Positions 22,662-42,063 of a DNA stretch of 64,000 nt are shown in pieces. The notes under the pieces are model-generated. The model saw only the letters and a program-made list of their open reading frames with translations, was not told where the DNA came from and made no database searches. The stretch is from Bolinopsis microptera (lineage: Eukaryota; Ctenophora; Tentaculata; Lobata; Bolinopsidae): the NCBI RefSeq assembly GCF_026151205.1, contig NC_087079.1, forward strand, positions 11,522,635 through 11,586,634, written 5' to 3'. The position numbers and the translations under genes were made by a program. The first letter of the stretch is position 1. Each line of letters opens with the position of its first letter.

Positions 22662-23043
22662 TGCGCACTTCTTTTACAAAGTGAAACAGTGCAGATCAGC
22701 AGAGTCAGTAGAGAATCAAAATTGAGTTCGGGGTCCTTACAATAAATGTATTTAATTGTAGTTGTGAAAATAGTTTAATTGTAGTTGTGAAAATAGTTTA
22801 AAAATATGGGTGTACCAAAATCTGAAAATTTATCTAGTCACTCCGTAACGAAATTTCGACTTTTAATTACTCAAAAACGGATTGATTTCTCACTATTTTC
22901 TTTGGCAGATATGTAAATCGTAGGTTTAAAAAGCCTTAGAAACATAATTTAACCAATAATGAACCTGTTTTCTTGGACATTTTTCGGAAAAAATGGGTAA
23001 AATTGTCACACCGTAACATTCTATAGTTTTGAAATATGCCCTT

Positions 23044-23573
23044 TTAACCTATGAAAAATGGGTTTCGTATGCTCCTTTTCAAAATGTTTATGGCCTAGTA
23101 TTTGCATGCCATATGGTCTAGTTCTTGCACATGTTGATTGTTTATCTAGATATGAGTCGAGATCACCAAAAAGGATTCTTATACAGTGCTTCTGTGTGAT
23201 AAAAAGACTATCATTTGACCGTTCTTTGAGGACAACTCCCCAAACACTTATACCATAACTTAGATGTGATTCAAATAGAGCATTATATATTTTTAAATAT
23301 AGTTCAGCAGGTATCAAGTGCCGAATTCTACAGATTGCACCAGTCATGGACCTCAGTTTTTTACGGATGTAGTGCATGTGGGCAGACCAGTTTAGCTTAC
23401 TATCTATAACAACACCTAAGAATTTGGTATCCTTGACTTTAGTGATAACCTTACCATTGATGAATATTGATCTAGATTCGTCTAGCAGGGTAGCAAATGG
23501 TCTAGTCCGTGCACAAGTGTCATCATATTCAGAGGCAGGTTTAAAATGGATGTAGCAGCATTTTGACATGTTG
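23044..23573 (-). pseudogene. CR1-like ORF2, middle fragment after the reverse transcriptase
   Basis: Continues the ORF2 at 23929-26475 after the palindrome-bearing insertion: MSKCCYIHFKP, TKFLGVVIDSKLNW, LFESHLSYGISVWG, QKHCIRILFGD, then FHRLK, where it enters the TIR of the 8.6-kb DNA element. The last in-frame residues before the stop at 23021 come from the TIR. Confidence 0.85.
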
Positions 23574-23581
23574 ATATGAAG

Positions 23582-23889
23582 TAGTTCTTTTATTCAAATT
23601 TCTGATTGTTTCTGAATAGACTCAGTGAAGACAGATTCTAATGGAAATAAATAGCTGAATAACGTATCGACATTTCTACGTCATACTCATATTCTCAAAT
23701 TATTTGTTATATAGTAGTGTTGAAAGTATTAAAATATTTTAATACTTTCAACACTACTATATAACAAATAATTTGAGAATATGAGTATGACGTAGAAATG
23801 TCGATACGTTATTCAGCTATTTATTTCCATTAGAATCTGTCTTCACTGAGTCTATTCAGAAACAATCAGAAATTTGAATAAAAGAACTA
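23582..23889. repeat. Perfect 308-bp palindrome (154-bp arms, no spacer)
   Basis: The arms TAGTTCTTTTATTCAAATTT... and its exact reverse complement meet at AAAAT/ATTTT between 23735 and 23736. I compared the arms base by base and saw no mismatch. It forms most of a 344-bp insertion (23585-23928) in the CR1-like ORF2, flanked by 12-bp direct repeats GATATGAAGTAG at 23573-23584 and 23929-23940. Confidence 0.92.
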
Positions 23890-23928
23890 TCAAATCATGA
23901 GACTCAAAAACACTACACGAATCCACCA

Positions 23929-26475
23929 GATATGAAGTAGATTACATTTCATATAAATCGAGACATGTTTAAGCACTAAGTTGGCTTTTTTGTATGTTGC
24001 TTCTCTAGACGGTCCTGATATGAAGATATTAGTGTCATCAGCATAAACTACAAATTTCACTTCACTGTCTGAAAAACAGTTTACTATATCGTTCATATAC
24101 AGTAGGAAGAGTAATGGCCCTAGAATTGACCCTTGAGGAACCCCGAATTCCACATCCATTGTTTCTGATGGTACATCGTTATACATCACATACTGCTTTC
24201 TGTTAGTCAAGTAGCTTTTTAGTAAAGTTAGTGCTGTGCCCCTAATACCATATGAATTTAGCTTGCTTAGAATAATATTGTGATCTTGAAGGGTGTCAAA
24301 GGCTTTGCTCAAGTCAATGAATATGCCTAGGACATGTTTATTGCTAGCCAGGGACTTTGTAACAGAGTCTATAGATTTGTGTAGAGCATGGGCGGTAGAA
24401 TGGCCTTTTCTAAATCCAAACTGCGAGTCTGTTAGTACACCTTTAGATGTGAAGAAATTATAGAGCCGTTTGTAAATGACCTTCTCGAAAATTTTTCCAA
24501 ATAAAGGTAATATTGATACAGGCCGATAATTTTCAATACATTCCTTATTGTCTTTCTTGTAAATAGGAATAACTTTACCAGTTTTAAAAATACTTGGGAA
24601 TGTTCCACTTTGTATACATATGTTGTAAAGCCTAGCCAAGGTACCAGCGATGAGCTTTGCCGATTTTTTTACAACGATTATAGGTATGTCACTTGCCTTG
24701 CCATTTTGAAAATCTCTGATGACCTCGATAATCTCATCTTCATTAGTTTCTTCTAGGTATATGGAGTCAGACACTGAATTAGACATGAATTGAGCAAATG
24801 ATTCTAATGGTTCCAGAGAAATACTATTGTTCGACAATACATTTCTATTGAGATTGCTTGCAAGAGATGTAAAGTATTCACAAAATTTGTTAGCAATTAT
24901 TCGTCTGCAAGTAATTCTCTGGCCATCTATGACAAAATCGTCCTTACATCTAGACATATTCTTACCACGGAGTTCATTGATAACTTCCCTGGTCTTTTTT
25001 GAGTTCATGCTGTACTTCTCTAATTTTCTAGTATAGCACATAGCTTTTGCCATATTTATTGAGTTTTTGAGAAACTTGTCAAATTCCTTGTAGCAGATGT
25101 GCTTGTTTTGATCCCCGTCAGGTAGTTTTAATGTACAAGTCTTCTTCCATTCGAAATACAACCTAGCTTTCTTGTCTATGGAATTAATTAGCCCCTGGGT
25201 AATCCAAGGGTTAGTTATGCTGTTGCGTTTAGTGGTTCTAGGAGTAAGAAGTTTGCAAGACAAATCTATCTTTTCTTGAAATAACTGCATGAAAGAGTCA
25301 AATGTGTCACAGCTGTGCTGGAACCTATCTATATCGTTTTCTATTTCAAGACAGAGCTTCTCTAGGTTAGCATTACTATAGTCGTAGTGTATGGTAATTT
25401 TGTCTGGTGAATCAGGTTTAGGCACAGAGTTAGGGGGAAGCTCAACAAGAGTGAATACAGGGTGATGGTGGGAGATATTATCAGATATCACACCAGAAAT
25501 AAGGGATTGGTCTACTACATTGGTGTGGATATTGTCAATACAAGTCCTGGAACAGCCAGGCATTTGGTGTGTTGGTACTGATATGGTTGGTGTGAAGCCG
25601 TTGTTGAATATTATTTCTTGGAATTTGTCCTCTGATGGAGATGGGTCTTTCAAGATGTTGACATTGAAATCACCAATAATGTATACTTTTTTGCCATTCA
25701 ATTTTGAGAGAATACGTTCATATGCTTCGTTGAACAGTTCAAGTGATGCGTTCGGGGGACGGTAGATAACCCCTACAACAGTTGGGTCTTGCAAGCTAGT
25801 GATAGATACAAATAGTGATTCTATGTGTTCATTACAGAGAGATAAGCCAGTAATCTTGTTAAAGTTAAAGGAATCGTGCAGGTAAAGACACACTCCTGAC
25901 CCTTTACTCTTGAACTGGTTTTTCTTTTGACAAAAGTAACGTGATTGGTAACAGGAGGAATATCCGTTAAGCTGATACAGGGCTCCATTTTCGGGATTGG
26001 TGTTTGTTTCTGCAAGGTCGATAACAGAGAATTTGTGGTCGATACAAGACAGCTCAACTGCAAAGTTGTCAAAGTTGGATGCATTTCCATCAATGTTAAG
26101 AAATAATTTGGACAAATATTTAACTGAATTTTTAGGTAGGATGGTGGCATTCAACTCTTTTATGGAGAATGTTTTGCAATTTTCAAGAACCTTTGAGCTA
26201 TTGTAGATAGATTCTATATAATTGACTGGCTCATCATCAATGAGGCCATTGTTTGCAAAGTGGGGAGCTTGGTAGAAAGGGTTGTACCGAACAATATCAT
26301 TGGCATCAGTGCATATTTTGCAGTATGTTCCATCTCGAAATTTGACTATGTTATCATCAGTTTTGCATTTTTCGTGCATTATTTTGTCACACATCTGACA
26401 AATTATGAATGGATGTCCAGCACGCACAGGTCTATTGCAGCAGCAGCAAATTTCGTATATTAGTTTGACTATCAT
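23929..26475 (-). CDS. CR1-like ORF2: zinc finger, AP endonuclease and reverse transcriptase (main part)
   Basis: The reading frame starts at 26475 and stays open to the insertion. The N-terminus is a Cys-rich finger (CCCCNRPV, CQMCDKIMHEKCK, CKIC). The endonuclease follows (AETNTNPENG, GVIYRPP, IIGDFNVNIL, HHHPVF). The reverse transcriptase has NYRPVSILPLFGKIFEKV, IDLSKAFDTL, GVPQGSILGPLLFLLYMND and VYADDTNIF. ORF2 starts overlapping the ORF1 stop (ATGA-type). The protein is truncated by the insertion at 23585-23928 and is not functional as it stands. Confidence 0.88.
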
Positions 26476-26660
26476 GACTGAAGTACAGATCTACGGGGAC
26501 GTGGGGAAAATCTATTTTGGGCCTTGGCAACAGCACTGAACAGCCTCCCATCAACGGGGCTACCTAGGATCTTATGGGCAATTGCCCGGGAGAGTTTAAA
26601 GATACCGTTTGATCCAAGGTGGATTGGGTCATCCGGCTTCTTGTATCTACAATGGTACAA
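26472..26660 (-). pseudogene. C-terminal end of CR1-like ORF1 (esterase-like)
   Basis: Reads DPIHLGSNGIFKLSRAIAHK and ends RRSVLQS at a stop overlapping the ORF2 start. The D-x-x-H plus G--L---I pattern is that of the C-terminal catalytic Asp-His block of the SGNH/GDSL esterase domain found in ORF1 of some CR1-like elements. The element is 5'-truncated at about 26660. Confidence 0.55.
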
Positions 26661-26992
26661 AATTCATGATTTATACAATATTATGCACTATCCAGATCTA
26701 AGATATTTCTTCATATTTCCTCTAGTTTTCTGTAAATTCTTTCAAATATATAAATGGTACTGGTCACCAACATTAAAACTTTCAATTTTGTTGGAACAAG
26801 CACTGTTTTGTAATTGCAAATTTGTTTTATAAATTTTAGACAGTACTAACACAACTCAATTAAAGTTTCAGGTTATGAGGTAGGTATGTGAGTTCTATTT
26901 TCTCCTGCACTTGACAAGTAGGGTAGCATCAAACGTGGCTACACTGCATCTGTGATGAGAATTTAGGAAGAATTCAAGCATAGGCAAACTGA
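26661..26992. other. Upstream region of the PAM-like gene
   Basis: 332 bp of AT-rich sequence between the 5'-truncated end of the CR1-like element and the PAM-like ATG. No promoter motif that I can defend. The CR1-like insertion may have displaced or supplied regulatory sequence. Confidence 0.4.
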
Positions 26993-29900
26993 ATGATTCC
27001 ATGTTTAGCATTTTTGGTTTGCCTTCTGACAGCTTTCGCTTATGAAAACGTACTCCAGCTCAAGTATAATGAAAACACTGTTCCTACTTTCAAAGGACAG
27101 AATTTCAGTGTCTTTATCTCTAGTGAAACTGTCATATCTCAAAATGTTGGACACCTAACTTATAGCTTGGTAAATGAAAATAATCATGAGACCCCACCCT
27201 TCCAATCATTTCTCATGGTGTGTTCCTTTGCTCCAACCATTTTTTCAGAATACACCCAACTGGCTATATTCATGAAGAATTATTGTCAAACTGTTATACC
27301 AATTACTCCAGTGCTTAGTGAAGAATCTTCTCCTGATCGATGTTTTAGTATAGATTCAACAACAATGAACCTGCTTTTGATATCATTTGTTACAGAAAGT
27401 CAACTGCCCTCTTATCTCAACAGTCAAAAGAATTCAGTTCAAGTGAAAATAAAATACGGAGCTTGTGGTGATTATGGACTTACACTTGTTGTTGGAATTG
27501 AAACCATTCAAAACACTTTCCACAGCGATGTTAAATTTTCTGTCATGAATACTGATTTGGAAAGCAATGATACGGAAGTGGAGGGAGATTCTAATGAGGA
27601 AGGCATCATGATTAAATTTGGAGGAATAATCGGGGAACCGAAATGCAGGAAACTTATTGCATGGGTGGAAAACAGAGGCACCTTCTCATACCTTGCCGAA
27701 TCAATGTCTGGTGTTGTAGCAATCAACAGAAAAGTTTATGAAAGGACAATTATCATGAGATGTTTTCTAAGCATGGACGAAAATGAAACCAAAAAGGAAC
27801 ACACCCTCATTACTTTTCTGTCGTATCGTGGTCCTACAAAGCTGCAAGTTGATGCTAATCCTTGGCTTCATCACCCTCCCATATCTCCTAAAAACCCCCA
27901 TATTTGCTACAGTCAATCTCAAAACTCTCCTGGATTTCTCTCAATATCTGACATGGAAATTAGTGGTATTATCCCTTACAATAATGTATCAGCTCAAGTT
28001 TCTGTTCTAGCTTGCATGTCTGATTCTAATTCTGGAGATGATCTCTGTGATGGTAACTTTATGGCTATTTTTTCAGGCTCCCCCATTACTTTGCCTGATA
28101 ATTCAAGTTTTTTCTTGGGCCCATCTTATGATCATAACATGCTGGGGTTGCTGTTTACCCAACAAATTCAACCACCCTTCTGTCTAGATTTAAAAGTAGC
28201 AAAGAGTACAAGATATATGATAAATGTCATGCTGTTTGCTGCTGCTGGTGGCAGTATCCCACCGCAATCCCACCATAACATAGACCTGTCTTGCCCATAC
28301 AATTATGGTTTCAGTCTCAGTGCTATTATGTACAGAACTCACACCCACAACCTAGGCCGGTTTGTTTCAATGTGGGTAGACCACAGAAACACCTGGACTC
28401 TACTTGCCTCTGAGAACAATACAAATGCCATTGTACAACTCTCTGAACCATTCCACATACGAGTCAATGACACACTGAATGTGCGGTGTACCTATGATAC
28501 TCATGGGGTAAATACAGCAACTTATATCGGAGAAAGTGGTGAGATGTGCAACTTCTACTTGTATTACATCACCAACGCCACAGCGGGGAGAGAAATCAGA
28601 GATTGTTTTATAGAAAAGAAATTCACCCCTCCCTACAGTAGGGAGGGGGAGTTTTATCATCAGCTACCCAGGCGTCGTGTTACCTTCGAAACAAACCTGG
28701 AATTGTTGGCAAGTTGGTCCCTTCAGGCCCAGAGCATTCAGGGGAACTTAGGAATCTGTAATCTTGAGCATGAGGGTACTATCCTCGTCATCTTGGAAAG
28801 GTATTCGGAACATTTCTCACAAGATAAGGACTGGTTTGATGCGGAAAATGTGTTGATAGACTTTAGAAGTGTCATCAAAACAAATGCTTTGACAGTGTTT
28901 TCTATGCATAATAACACCGTTCTGCACGGTGCTGGAGCTAATCGTTTTTACCTTCCAACTGGGCTTTATCTGTCAGCTGAGGGTGAACTTTTCATAACAG
29001 ATCTTGGTTTACACCAAGTTGTTAAATTCAGTCATGTTAAGTTCAATCCGAGTGAAGGACCAGAACTAGTATTAGGAACTGCCTTTGACCCAGGTAATGA
29101 CAGCACTCATTTCTGCAAGCCAACATCAGTGCTTACAGACCGTGAAGAGAATATCTATGTGGGAGATGGACTGTGTAACACTAGAATTGTCAAGTTTGAG
29201 GACGACGGTTACTACGTAGGCTCATATGGAACACCGTCATCTAAAAGAGGACTACCGGGGACTTTTGGGGAGATAACTGATCTTGCACTGGACACTACAA
29301 GAGAGGTAGTACTGGCACTTGACAACCAGCTGCTACAAATCCAGGTTATGGACTTTAGCGGAAACTTCTATCAAGTTATTGACGTCTCCCGGTACAAGAA
29401 CGTGCTGAAGATATGCTATTCTCCTGACATGGACGCTATCCTGGTATTAACTTCATATGGGCTGGAGAGTGACATCTTTATCTTAGACCCCGTCACAGGA
29501 ATGGAACTTAACTTTATCTCTGGAAGAACTAGAAGTTTCTCTGCAATAACTGTCATCCCAGGAAACAACACTGTTCTAGTTGGAGACAGGTCAGGAAGGA
29601 TAACAATGTACTCGGACAGCAACAGAGTTACTAATGATGTATACGAGAACCCCAACTCTAAAGTTCACGAGTTCTCTGCTCCAGAATCCAAGGTTTCGGA
29701 CGGGAAACTAACACAACTGTCACCCCTGATCCACTTCCTGTACAAACCAGGCCTGACTGATCTTGAAGAACCTCCCAAGGGTCGCCGCCACAAGTTTAGC
29801 CGCAGACTCACTATGATCGTCAGCGCGTCAGCTGTGGCTGTTCTGTTCTTCATTGTGGCGATTGTTTTCACGGTTACTTTCTGCAGTAGATGTGGTTCAA

Positions 29901-30377
29901 AGAAGGAGTATGAGAAGTGCTTGCTGACTTTTTTTTTTTTTTTTTTATCTAGACACTTATTTTACTTCGGTGTATTCCAACAGCCACAATGTTACACAAG
30001 TGCAACCAGCCAATTACAGGAAGCCGAAGGATCTTTTTGGCCAGTGACGGTTAAGGTAGTGTGTACCATACTTTCTTCGTCCGAGACTTTGCTGCAATGT
30101 GCAGCTCCTCATTTAACCCTCACACCCGATTTCTCGAGTATTCGGCTGAGTAGACCGGGGGGCTGCATAGACCACTCATGATCCTTAGCTGAACGTCGAC
30201 GACGCTCACCCCACGACCAGGCAGTCAGTGGGTTTCGAACTCGCAACCTAACGATTGTAAGACAGGCGTTCTAACCAACTGCGCTACCTGGCCGCTAAAA
30301 ACACTGATAGTGAGGGGGAGGAGGATGTACTTTATGACACCCTTCATGAGAGTTACGAGAACATGAGGGCACTGTAG
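26993..30377 (+). CDS. PAM-like type I membrane protein with degenerate PHM and PAL domains (probable pseudoenzyme)
   Basis: Coding exons are 26993-29907 and 30311-30377 (donor GTATGAG, acceptor ACTGATAG, phase 2), giving 993 aa. Signal peptide 1-16. Residues about 310-540 match peptidylglycine alpha-hydroxylating monooxygenase: MYRTHTHNLGRFVS, WTLL, NDTLNVRCTYDT, ATYIG, GEMCNFYLYY. Residues about 580-880 match the PAL propeller: GAGANRFYLPTGL, ITDLGLHQVVKF, FDPGNDSTHFCKPTSV, VGDGLCNTRIVKF. Residues 20-300 look like a further, more degenerate PHM unit (RKLIAWVENRGTF, IIMRCFLS). The His-x-His (450/452) and Met518 of the second copper site remain. The His-His pair expected near 336-337 is Ala-Gln, and the third His is Leu. 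The PAL zinc His positions are Thr656, Thr762 and Ala851, and the catalytic Tyr is Leu727. TM about 940-962, then a 31-residue cytosolic tail with VLYDTL and YENM. Active PAM amidates peptides in the secretory pathway; this one probably binds rather than catalyses. Confidence 0.85.
29929..30295 (-). mobile_element. tRNA-derived SINE in the intron of the PAM-like gene
   Basis: On the minus strand the head reads GGCCAGGTAGCGCAGTTGGT (A box) and GGTTGCGAGTTCGAAACCC (B box), with an anticodon-loop-like CTTACAA. A body of about 270 bp follows and it ends in a poly-A tail (poly-T at 29929-29946 on the plus strand). It is antisense to the host gene and fills nearly all of the 403-bp intron. Its central block recurs at 32249-32332. 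Confidence 0.88.
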
Positions 30378-31793
30378 AGACACTGTTATACGACCAGGTC
30401 ACTGAACATTTGCACTTTAGATTCGTACCGAGGAATGATTAGTGGAATGACTCAAAAAAGGAGATGTTGTAATTTCGCATGTTAGCAAAGAGTGGGGATG
30501 AGATGATTTGGTTACTGTAAATTGCTTTCTGCTGTTGATTTATTATATATATATATATATTGCCCAAATTTAAGAACGAAACAACTTTAACCATGACTAA
30601 ATTAGTAACTTATTTTATTTAATATTTAAAACATTATCATAAATTAACCAATTATATCTACTGTTTGATTTTTCCTTTTTATAACTTACTTAAAATTTAT
30701 CGAAATTTAATTTAACTTTTCTTGCAGATATTATACCTTATTTAACATTCATTCACATTAGTCAATAGGTAGTCATGAAAGAATTTACCCAATTTACAAT
30801 TATGTTGACATTATTTAAATTCAATTGATATATTCACTTAATTAAACTCGTTAATTTCATTATTTCATTTATTTGTCGCACCCAATGAAGAACGGTATAG
30901 TGTTTGTGCCCATTTTTGGCCTAAACACTATACTATATTCTGTATAGTCAATAAAATGGAATAGTTAGGAAGATTCGTTCATAAAACGATATGCTTTTAT
31001 TTGATGCTTTAAAATTGGTATTTATATCACCAAAATTACATTTAATTTCGTTTTTCGGCTGGACCGTTTATATTTTCTGATTAAATATTGATTTGTCTAA
31101 CTGCAATTCAACTTTGATTTAATCTAACAGTTTAAAATTCGTATATAATCTATTTATTTTGTTTGTGTGTATTTGAATTTGTTTGTGTGGTTATAGTCAC
31201 TGCATGTTGCTATTATTTGTTAAGAATTACATATTCATAGTATTTGTTTCAATTGTTGATAATACATTTTAAGCAATCAAATTGTGTCGAAGAATTATCT
31301 ATTATATACAATATGTATTAGAGATATAATTATAGTTTAGAATTGTTCACTTTATGTAGTTTAGACAGATTATATAATAGAGCTTGTTAAAGACTTCTCA
31401 GCATGGTTCAATGTAATATCAGTGATATGAAATTTTCAATTTTCTAAAGTTTGGATTATTCTAGCAGTATTCTACAGTGCATCGAGTTAAAAAGCTGAAT
31501 TGTGTGATATATTAACAAAATGTGCTTAAATCGTTTATTGTTGAAATCTAATGAGTCTTCCTTTCCTCAAGTCAAATTATCGAAAAACTATCGAAACCAT
31601 TATCGATAATTCAATCAATACCGTTTAAGGCCTGATTTAAAATATGAAAATTCACTGCCCACTATAATTTAGTATTCCTCCATAGTATTTTAGAGGAATT
31701 AAAGAGATTCAGTTTCAAACAGTACATAACTATCATTTTTTACCCAATTTCCCATCAACTAATAGGTGGTGTTTCTTATGGCCCGATGGTGAG
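30378..31793. other. Intergenic AT-rich region between the PAM-like gene and kinesin light chain
   Basis: No exon-like ORF. Contains a (TA)n run at about 30543-30560. A 5' UTR exon of the kinesin light chain gene could lie here but I cannot place it. Confidence 0.5.
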
Positions 31794-41057
<9,264 letters not shown>

Positions 41058-41904
41058 CCTGCCCTCGAGACAGGTGTCAAAGTTGTAAATATTGTGAATT
41101 GTGGCAGTGATCTTTCGTACCCGGGATATCTTGTACAGTGCAGCGAAATTGTAGGTAGTTACTAACGGAAGTAACGTACTGGTAGTTACTAACACACCCC
41201 TCTCTGAATCAGGACACACGTGCACTACTCTTAACTGGGAGGTTTATTATGATACATCAGAGACACACTCTAGTTCTACTTGCGTAATATCACGTGTGTT
41301 ATCACGTGACATACGACGTGTAGTTTAGCACTTTACCCTCGTTAAACTTAAGCTAAAACTAGTGACAATGTCCCAACGAAGTTTATATTAGTTTTGTAAC
41401 ATAAAGGGTTTATACATGATGATGATTTGTTTGTTGTTGACGTAAATTTATTGTTAATGTTAACACCATTATATTATTGTTCCATGATAAGATTTGTTCA
41501 CCACACACACTATATCTAGTATTGTAGGGCTGTTTTTTGTTTTAGTGTAGATTTACGTTTTTGTTTCCATAATAACCACCACACCACATTATTGACGGTT
41601 TTAGATATAATAATAGTAGATGTGTCGTCTTGTGTCTCTCTTTTTGGAGATTTCTCATTTTTTGGGTACTCACTAAAAAACGGAGATTGCGATTTATGTT
41701 AAGTTTCCGTGAAGGAAAATTGATTATATTTGTGAAGGTATGCAGTCAGAGCAGACCAAACGATTGTGAGTGCACATTTATCAGTGTAGCTATCATGGCA
41801 ACCTTCAATTGCGCTTTTGTATATGTATATGGAATGCTAATTTATGGTTTACGTCGAGTTTAATAATAATAACACTATTATAATAATGTTTTAAGTTGAG
41901 TAAG

Positions 41905-42063
41905 GGGTCGTTCACATATTACGTAATCAGCCGAGGGGGGGGGGGATTCCAAATGATTACGATAGTGTAATTTTGACACAATAGCTGTGTGTAAAACTGA
42001 TTACGGAGGGGGAGGGGGTTAAAAATTGTCCAAAAAGTGATTACGTAATATGTGAACGACCCA
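41905..42063. mobile_element. PIF/Harbinger-like MITE with internal poly-G tract
   Basis: Left end GGGGTCGTTCACATATTACG with TAA (41902-41904, in GTAAG) outside, right end CGTAATATGTGAACGACCC with ATAAG outside. The interior is a reverse-oriented relative of the MITE at 3453 (G runs instead of C runs; GTGTAAAACTGATTACGGAG shared as reverse complement). Confidence 0.85.

Larger units (their letters stand above)
18085..22735 (-). mobile_element. L2/CR1-type non-LTR retrotransposon, apparently full coding capacity
   Basis: It carries an intact ORF1 (22661-21261) and ORF2 (21210-18358) on the minus strand, with only a short gap between them. The 3' end falls near 18085 in a TTATTATT-type microsatellite tail (AATAATAATAAA on the plus strand), typical of L2/CR1 elements. 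The 5' limit is set loosely just above ORF1. It sits inside the 8.6-kb DNA element and so inserted after it. Confidence 0.85.
14465..23043. mobile_element. 8.6-kb DNA-transposon-like element with 17-bp TIRs and dispersed GTCACTCCGTAAC motif
   Basis: The left end GGGCATATTTCAAAACT (14465-14481) is the exact reverse complement of the right end (23027-23043). The insertion interrupts the ORF2 of the CR1-like element. The flanks TTGT and TTTT could be a 4-bp target duplication with one mismatch, which would restore ORF2 length relative to the related fragment. GTCACTCCGTAAC occurs at 14804, 14970, 15017, 17905, 17919, 22837 and 23005 (the last with one mismatch), and inverted at 14988-15000. Nested inside are the retrotransposon at about 18085-22735, a CR1-like fragment (15561-16337) and orphan exon-like ORFs. 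Without the 4.6-kb nested retrotransposon it is about 3.9 kb. No recognisable transposase; superfamily unassigned. Confidence 0.75.
14132..26660 (-). mobile_element. CR1-like non-LTR retrotransposon, 5'-truncated and split by later insertions
   Basis: One element on the minus strand explains four coding pieces: the end of ORF1 (26660-26472), ORF2 from 26475 to about 23929, ORF2 continued at 23573-23044, and the ORF2 C-terminus at 14464-14132. The interruptions are a 344-bp insertion carrying a palindrome (23585-23928) and the 8.6-kb DNA element (14465-23043). The join across the DNA element was confirmed by homology to the related plus-strand fragment at 15561-16337, whose FKNLYTYHTF and KIWNTIAPK correspond to AQNLYKYHCI and KLWNTVHKK on the far side of the insertion. 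Confidence 0.8.

Noticed and set aside
23021-23569. 182-residue ORF as an independent gene
   Set aside because: It is the post-RT part of the interrupted CR1-like ORF2; its last residues come from the TIR of the 8.6-kb element.
30230-30296. tRNA gene on the minus strand
   Set aside because: A and B boxes are present but it lacks a proper acceptor stem and continues into a 270-bp body with poly-A tail, so it is the head of a SINE.
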